From assembly GCF_013179285.1 (NCBI RefSeq), contig NZ_WVNW01000001.1, positions 496,001 through 560,000 of the forward strand: a stretch of 64,000 bases of DNA. The letters are read 5' to 3'. How positions within the stretch are numbered: the stretch's first letter is position 1; every line of letters begins with the position of its first letter. The notes under the pieces are model-generated. The model was not told where the DNA came from. It saw nothing but the letters and a program-made list of their open reading frames with translations, and searched no databases. Position numbers and translations under genes: made by a program. Shown piece after piece: positions 59,347 to 64,000 of the stretch. Source of the stretch: Roseobacter sp. HKCCD6576-2. GTDB taxonomy: Bacteria; Pseudomonadota; Alphaproteobacteria; Rhodobacterales; Rhodobacteraceae.

Positions 59347-60269
59347 ACGCCCAGACACCAGCGCAGAACGGCTTTCTGCGCATGCAACCGGTTTTCGGCC
59401 TCATCGAAAATCACCGAATGCGGCCCGTCCATCACCGCGCTGGTCGCCTCCTCCTCCCGATGGGCGGGCAGGCAATGCATGAACAGTGCGTCATCCTTGG
59501 CGTGGCGCATCAACTCTTCATTGACTTGATAGCCGCGCAACTGGTTGTGACGGCGTTCTTTAGTCGACTGGCTGTCATGCATCGAAACCCATGTGTCGGT
59601 GACCACCAGATCCGCGCCGTCCACCGCCCGGGCGGGGTCGCGGATGATCTCGACATTGACCCCCTTGGCGCGGGCCTCTTCGACAAACACCCGTTCGGGG
59701 TCGAGCGTCTCCGGCCCGGTGAAGACCATATCGAAGCCAAACTGACCCGCCGCATGCAGAAAGCTGGCGCAGACATTGTTGCCGTCGCCGGTCCAGACAA
59801 CTTTCTTGCCTTTGATCGGCCCGCGATGTTCCTCATAGGTCATCACATCGGCCATGATCTGACACGGATGCGACCGGTTGGTCAGCCCGTTGATCACCGG
59901 CACCGTCGCGTGATCGGCCAATTCCAGCAGCACATCCTCCTCAAAGGTCCGGATCATGATCAGATCGACATAACGGCTGAGCACTTTGGCGGTGTCCGCG
60001 ATGGTCTCGCCATGGCCAAGCTGCAGATCGGTGCCCGAGAGGACCATGGTCTGCCCGCCCATCTGCCGCACGCCAACATCGAAGCTGACCCGGGTTCGGG
60101 TTGACGGCTTTTCGAAGATCAGTGCCACCATGTGGCCGGCCAGCGGCTGCGCATCATCGGCCATGCCTTTGGGCCGCCCGGCGCGGGCGTCTTTCATCGC
60201 GCGGGCCGTATCAATCATCTGCCTCAGATCGGACGGTGCGGTTTTGTTGATGTCGAGAAAATGTGTCAT
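59343..60269 (-). CDS. argF: Ornithine carbamoyltransferase
   Basis: A 308-aa arginine-biosynthesis enzyme: carbamoyl phosphate + ornithine to citrulline. [15 protein letters not shown] carries the STRTR phosphate-binding motif, and [10 protein letters not shown] the catalytic Cys motif. The SMG loop is represented by [15 protein letters not shown] 60269 (MTHFLDI) is the family-typical start. It lies 68 bp downstream of the GNAT gene in the argD-GNAT-argF set. Confidence 0.95.
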   Translation of the reverse strand: MTHFLDINKTAPSDLRQMIDTARAMKDARAGRPKGMADDAQPLAGHMVALIFEKPSTRTRVSFDVGVRQMGGQTMVLSGTDLQLGHGETIADTAKVLSRYVDLIMIRTFEEDVLLELADHATVPVINGLTNRSHPCQIMADVMTYEEHRGPIKGKKVVWTGDGNNVCASFLHAAGQFGFDMVFTGPETLDPERVFVEEARAKGVNVEIIRDPARAVDGADLVVTDTWVSMHDSQSTKERRHNQLRGYQVNEELMRHAKDDALFMHCLPAHREEEATSAVMDGPHSVIFDEAENRLHAQKAVLRWCLGV

Positions 60270-60337
60270 GTCGGTCACTTATCGTATCTGTCGGGCGTGG
60301 CGGGCGGTCCTTCACCCCATGCTTCCCGGGGAAGTGT

Positions 60338-60880
60338 CTAGCCAGAAGATGGCTGGGCGATATCGGGTGTTTCGGCCATCTGCCGTTGAAACAGCATCAC
60401 CAGCACACGGTCGCCATCGCCACACTCGCGTTCTTCCAGCGGGGCGAAACCGGCGGCGGTGTAGGTGGCGATAGCGCGGGTATTGGCCGGGTCTGGATCG
60501 ATGGCGATGGTGGAGGCCCCTTGATCCATCAACTCAATGGCGCGTTGGCGGATATAGGCCTGCGCATGGCCTTTGCCGAGGAAATCGGGATCCCCCAAAA
60601 ACGTGTCCATCGCGCGCGTGTCCGCTGGCAGGTCGGCGAAATGCGGCGCGGGCCAGTGATGCGCCGGATAATCCTGCACAAAGGCAAAGGGGCGGCCCTC
60701 GAGTTCCACGATCCGCATATCCGTGGGGCCGCGATCAAAATCTTCTTCCATCAGCGCGATTTCCACAGCGGAATTGCCCCACCAGCCACCGATATGAGGT
60801 TGGTCAAGCCAGCTCTCGATCAACGGGTAATGGTCCCGGGTCAGCTTGACGAAGCGATAGGCTCTATTCGGCGGCATCAT
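60338..60880 (-). CDS. GNAT acetyltransferase (AacA/IucB-like) embedded in the arg cluster
   Basis: A 180-aa protein resembling the aminoglycoside 6'-N-acetyltransferase/siderophore-acetylase branch: LIESWLDQPHIGGWWG at the N-terminus, DTFLGDPDFLGKGHAQAYIRQRAI as the acetyl-CoA loop, and IAIDPDPANTRAIATYTAAGF. It overlaps argD by 17 bp (60864-60880), so it is translationally linked. In E. coli N-acetylation in arginine synthesis is done by unrelated enzymes; a role as a side acetyltransferase or as a resistance gene is open. Confidence 0.87.
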   Translation of the reverse strand: MMPPNRAYRFVKLTRDHYPLIESWLDQPHIGGWWGNSAVEIALMEEDFDRGPTDMRIVELEGRPFAFVQDYPAHHWPAPHFADLPADTRAMDTFLGDPDFLGKGHAQAYIRQRAIELMDQGASTIAIDPDPANTRAIATYTAAGFAPLEERECGDGDRVLVMLFQRQMAETPDIAQPSSG

Positions 60881-62060
60881 GGGTCTGCGCCTTCAGCGCG
60901 GTTGCCGCCCGATCAAGCCGGTCGATCCCCTCGGCAATCTCCGCCTCGCTCAGCGTGAGAGAGGGCAACAGACGCACCACATTGTCGCCTGCCGGAACCG
61001 TCAGCATCTCTTGCTCAAACGCGGCGTTAATCACGTCGAGATTGGGCAATTTGCAAACCAGGCCAAGCATGAAGCCCGCGCCGCGCACCTCTTCAAACAC
61101 CTCCGGGTGTGAGGCGACCAACCCTTCGGCCTTTTGCCGCAAGAGGCCCGCCCTGCGGCTCACATCCTCAAGAAAGCCATCCTCGGTGATCACATCCATC
61201 ACCGTCGCGGCCACTGCGCAGCCAAGGGGGTTGCCGCCATAGGTGGAGCCATGGGTGCCGGGCGTCATGCCAATCGCGGCTTCCTCTGTGGCCAGCAGTG
61301 CACCGATTGGGAAGCCGCCGCCGATGCCTTTGGCCACCATCATGATATCCGGGCTAATGCCGGCCCATTCATGCGCGAAGAGTTTGCCCGTCCGGCCCAT
61401 ACCGCATTGAATTTCATCGAAAATCAGCAACAGCCCGTGTTCGTAACACAAGTCACGCAAGCCCTTTAGGCATTGATCCGGCACCGGGCGGATGCCGCTT
61501 TCGCCCTGGATCGGCTCCAGCATAATCGCGCCCACATCCGTGCGCGCCGCCGCTTCGCGCAGTGCGTCGTGATCGCCAAACGACAAGTGGATGAAGCCGG
61601 GCAGAAGCGGCCCAAACCCTACGGTCAGCTTTTCGGCCCCGGCGGCGGAGATCATGCCCATGGACCGGCCATGAAACGCCCCCTCGAAGGTGATGATCGT
61701 GGTGCGGTCCGGCTGACCTTTCTCATGCCAGTATTTCCGGGCCATTTTCACAGCAAGCTCCCCCGCCTCCGTGCCGGAGTTGCAGAAGAACATCGTGTCG
61801 GCGAAAGTGTGTTCGACCAGTTTCTCGGCCAGCTCCTGCTGTTCAGGCACGGTATAGAGATTGGATGTGTGCCAGAGCTTTTCCGCCTGTGATTTCAGCG
61901 TGTTGACCAGGGCCGGATGCCCGTGCCCAAGTGCCATCACCGCGATACCGCTGGCGAAATCCAGGAAACGTCGGCCATCGGCTTCCACCAACCAAGCGCC
62001 TTCGCCTTTGACAAAGGACAGCGGCGCGCGGGAATAGCTGGGAAGGACCGGGCTGATCAT
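60864..62060 (-). CDS. argD: Acetylornithine aminotransferase
   Basis: A 398-aa PLP-dependent class III aminotransferase of arginine (and possibly lysine) synthesis. FFCNSGTEAGELAVKMARKYW is the cofactor-phosphate region, LLIFDEIQCGMGRTGKLFAHEW the class III signature, and MMVAKGIGGGFPIGA holds the PLP lysine. ATG 62060 is chosen because GGAG lies 6 nt upstream (ATG 62066 is also present). First gene of argD-GNAT-argF-DMT. Confidence 0.94.
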   Translation of the reverse strand: MISPVLPSYSRAPLSFVKGEGAWLVEADGRRFLDFASGIAVMALGHGHPALVNTLKSQAEKLWHTSNLYTVPEQQELAEKLVEHTFADTMFFCNSGTEAGELAVKMARKYWHEKGQPDRTTIITFEGAFHGRSMGMISAAGAEKLTVGFGPLLPGFIHLSFGDHDALREAAARTDVGAIMLEPIQGESGIRPVPDQCLKGLRDLCYEHGLLLIFDEIQCGMGRTGKLFAHEWAGISPDIMMVAKGIGGGFPIGALLATEEAAIGMTPGTHGSTYGGNPLGCAVAATVMDVITEDGFLEDVSRRAGLLRQKAEGLVASHPEVFEEVRGAGFMLGLVCKLPNLDVINAAFEQEMLTVPAGDNVVRLLPSLTLSEAEIAEGIDRLDRAATALKAQTHDAAE

Positions 62061-62135
62061 AACCATCTCCGAGATCGGTGTTGCAAGAAGCCCCGGGCTT
62101 GCCCGAAAGGTATCATTAAGTCAATTCAACAGCCG

Positions 62136-62633
62136 TTATGCTCCATCAGTCATCTTCATGATGATGCAGGTGGTTGAGCCGGTGGCATAAAGTTTGCCGT
62201 CCTGGACGCCGCGAATAGTGCCTTCTGCCACGCCGGTGGACCGCCCCGCATGACTGACGATACCCTCGGCGGTGATCTCCATGCCGACTGGGATCGAACG
62301 GGTGATATTTATCTTGTATTCCAAGGTGGTATAGATCGAACCCTTGGGCACTTTCGTCATCACCGCGCAGGCCATGCAACTGTCGAGAAGCGTCCCGTAC
62401 CAGCCGCCATGCACCGTCCCCATCGGGTTGGTATGGTCAAAGCTCGGGGCGCCGCGAAACACCACGCGCCCGTCTTCGACAGTGTCGAGCGCGTAGTTCA
62501 GCCCTTGGGAGATCGGCGGCGCGGGCAAATGGCCATCCCTTATGCCCTCCATGAAGTCCAGGCCCGACATCGACAAAAGCGCCTCCTGATCCAGAAGCTC
62601 ATCCATCGACTTTGCGTAGACCCGGTTTGCCAT
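62136..62633 (-). CDS. PaaI-like hotdog thioesterase
   Basis: A 165-aa acyl-CoA thioesterase of the PaaI/YdiI type: SFDHTNPMGTVHGGWYGTLLDSCMACAV is the hotdog active-site helix with HGG, followed by LEYKINITRSIP. It hydrolyses aryl- or acyl-CoA esters in the cytoplasm; substrate unknown. The start is backed by AGGAGG 5 nt upstream. Confidence 0.9.
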   Translation of the reverse strand: MANRVYAKSMDELLDQEALLSMSGLDFMEGIRDGHLPAPPISQGLNYALDTVEDGRVVFRGAPSFDHTNPMGTVHGGWYGTLLDSCMACAVMTKVPKGSIYTTLEYKINITRSIPVGMEITAEGIVSHAGRSTGVAEGTIRGVQDGKLYATGSTTCIIMKMTDGA

Positions 62634-62723
62634 ATCGTCCTCCTATCCGTCTGAGCGATACCCAAGCGCGCGCGCGGGGGTTCCGCAAGCGGTGGAAAAG
62701 GTGACGCAGCGTCGGAAAAAGAA

Positions 62724-62777
62724 CGGAGATAGGTTACGAAAAATCGCGAAATACGGGAATTTTGTAACCTATCTCCG
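62724..62777 (-). terminator. metF terminator / GGTTAC-GTAACC hairpin, copy 2
   Basis: CGGAGATAGGTTAC (62724-62737) and GTAACCTATCTCCG (62764-62777) are perfect 14-bp arms starting 3 nt after the metF stop. On the minus strand the stem is followed by TTCTTTTT, so it works as an intrinsic terminator. The 38-nt core matches copy 1 at 6209-6246 in both arms and length. Confidence 0.7.
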
Positions 62778-62780
62778 GGC

Positions 62781-63647
62781 TCAAGCCACTTCGGCCAGGG
62801 CCAGTTTCGGGGTCACGCCCAGGGCGGCGCAGACCTCCCGTGTCAGTTCCGGGGTGTTCAATGTGTAGAAATGCAGATCGGTGACCCCGCCCTCAATCAG
62901 GTCGGAGCAAAGCTCGCTACAGACCGCCGTCGAGAGTAGGGATTCGCGCCCATCGCGGATTGCGGCGGTGTAGGCCTCGTCCAACCAAGCCGGGATCACG
63001 GCACCACAGGCGGTGGCAAAGCGGCGGATACGGGTCCAGTTGTTGATCGGCAGGATGCCGGGGATGATCGGCGCGTCGATACCCGCCTTCACGCAAGCAT
63101 CGCGGAACCGGAAGAAGGTGTCGGCCTCGAAAAAGAACTGCGTGATGGCGGAGGTCGCGCCCGCGTCAATCTTGCGCTTTAGGAACTCCACGCAGGCCGA
63201 CAGATCAGGCGCATCTGGATGCGAGTCTGGATATGCGCCGACCCGCAGCGAAAACTTACCGGTTTTGGCGAGCGCCTCGATCAACTCGACAGAGCTTGCA
63301 AACCCATCCGGGTGCGGCGTGAATTTGCCCGCACCTTTTGGCGGGTCGCCGCGCAGCGCAACGAGTTGCGAGATACCTGCTTCGGCGTAACTCTCTGCAA
63401 TGGCGAGGGTCTCTTCACGTGTGGCGTCAACGCAGGTCAAATGCGCCGCCACCGGCACGCCGAAATTGCTGTCAATCGCGGTCACCGCGTCATGGGTCAG
63501 CTTTCGGGTTGTGCCGCCCGCACCATAGGTGACCGAAACGAATTTCGGGTCCAAAGGCGCCAAAACACCAAGCGTGTCCCACAGCCGAAACGACGCCTCC
63601 AATGATTGCGGCGGGAAGAACTCAAACGAGACGGCGGGCACAGGCAT
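62781..63647 (-). CDS. metF: Methylenetetrahydrofolate reductase
   Basis: A 288-aa FAD enzyme reducing 5,10-methylene-THF to 5-methyl-THF for methionine synthesis. VSFEFFPPQSLEASFRLWDTL opens the barrel, FVSVTYGAGGTTRKLTHDAV and LVALRGDPPKGAGKF are family motifs, and SAITQFFFEAD lines the folate site. It is divergent from a LysR gene that starts 95 bp away and is probably its regulator. An intrinsic terminator follows at once. Confidence 0.95.
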   Translation of the reverse strand: MPVPAVSFEFFPPQSLEASFRLWDTLGVLAPLDPKFVSVTYGAGGTTRKLTHDAVTAIDSNFGVPVAAHLTCVDATREETLAIAESYAEAGISQLVALRGDPPKGAGKFTPHPDGFASSVELIEALAKTGKFSLRVGAYPDSHPDAPDLSACVEFLKRKIDAGATSAITQFFFEADTFFRFRDACVKAGIDAPIIPGILPINNWTRIRRFATACGAVIPAWLDEAYTAAIRDGRESLLSTAVCSELCSDLIEGGVTDLHFYTLNTPELTREVCAALGVTPKLALAEVA

Positions 63648-63706
63648 AGCGATTCTGATCCTTGAAAAGACGCCACTGGATGTCGCATAGAGGGCAAGCT
63701 CAAGAC

Positions 63707-63735
63707 AAACTCATAAAACTCATCATCAATATGAG
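63707..63735. promoter_or_regulatory. Repeats in the metF/metR control region
   Basis: AAACTCAT occurs twice in direct orientation (63707-63714 and 63716-63723), and CTCAT (63719-63723) is inverted against ATGAG (63731-63735). The site lies between divergent metF and the LysR gene and is A/T-rich. It is a plausible LysR (MetR-like) binding region, though it does not match the E. coli MetR box well. Confidence 0.45.
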
Positions 63736-63741
63736 CCGGAC

Positions 63742-64000
63742 ATGCATATCGAATTTCGCCACCTCCGCACCATCCGCGCCATCCACGAAGAGGGCGGACT
63801 GGCCAAGGCGGCGGATACGCTGCACATCACGCAAAGCGCGCTCAGCCATCAGATAAAGGGGCTGGAGGCGCAGGCCGGTGTGGAGCTGTTTGTGCGACGT
63901 TCGAAGCCGATGCGGCTGTCTTCGGCGGGGATGAAGCTTCTGCGGTTGGCCGAAGACATCCTGCCGCGCATTGCGGCGCTGGAAGAGGAATTCACCGGCC
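63742..64000 (+). CDS. metR: LysR-family regulator, probable MetR, N-terminal part
   Basis: The first 86 codons, cut by the right window edge. [42 protein letters not shown] is a LysR HTH very like MetR ([39 protein letters not shown] type). The divergent position next to metF fits MetR, the homocysteine-responsive activator of methionine genes. The effector domain is outside the window. Confidence 0.82.
   Translation, partial: [86 protein letters not shown]

Overview
The window looks like a chromosomal segment of a Rhodobacteraceae (roseobacter-type) alphaproteobacterium. The evidence is high GC, a GcrA cell-cycle regulator, a DUF3726 protein, a Mrp/Mnh antiporter operon, many LysR regulators and frequent 4-bp ATGA/GTGA gene overlaps. 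I found no rRNA, tRNA, CRISPR array, integrase, transposase or phage gene, so this reads as core and metabolic-accessory chromosome rather than a mobile island.

Left part (1-9.7 kb): the 5' part of acsA (acetyl-CoA synthetase, minus strand) is followed by a 0.74-kb non-coding stretch with two inverted repeats. Next comes a LysR gene and a minus-strand operon of unknown function: a 566-aa orphan protein, DUF3726, and an Ldh2-type dehydrogenase. Directly upstream of the 566-aa gene lies what I read as the decayed 3' end of an M19 membrane-dipeptidase gene. Its ancestral stop still overlaps the next start codon. Two tandem OxyR-like regulators follow, both lacking the peroxidatic cysteine; the second is divergent from a double-UspA gene.

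9.7-24.4 kb: the complete mnhABCDEFG cation/proton antiporter operon. Then a PP2A-type phosphatase, a YbbP/YbbA-type ABC exporter divergent from tesA, and a glycerol-3-phosphate unit (glpR divergent from glpD-glpK) with a clear GlpR-type operator.

24.5-36.6 kb: a minus-strand alcohol unit (AraC regulator, acyl-CoA synthetase, PQQ/haem-c alcohol dehydrogenase). It is followed by a translationally coupled operon for an aromatic lower pathway (MBL hydrolase, DinB protein, FAD hydroxylase, DUF2783, maleylacetoacetate isomerase). Fumarylacetoacetase and a divergent MarR gene with a palindromic operator lie upstream. No homogentisate dioxygenase gene is present.

36.6-64 kb: DUF2798, a WYL regulator with a VOC partner and a candidate operator, and DUF1285. 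Then the MoxR-DUF58-BatA/DUF4159-VWA operon, an M3 oligoendopeptidase, an EEP nuclease/phosphatase, a TerB/J-domain protein, GNAT and VOC enzymes, AsmA, a lytic transglycosylase lipoprotein, a thioredoxin-like protein and gcrA. After these come an ABC-2 permease coupled to a serine hydrolase, DUF2235, and an arg cluster (argD-GNAT-argF-DMT transporter). The window ends with a PaaI thioesterase and metF divergent from a partial metR-like gene. A conserved 38-bp hairpin core (GGTTAC...GTAACC) occurs twice: as the likely metF terminator and beside the dipeptidase remnant.
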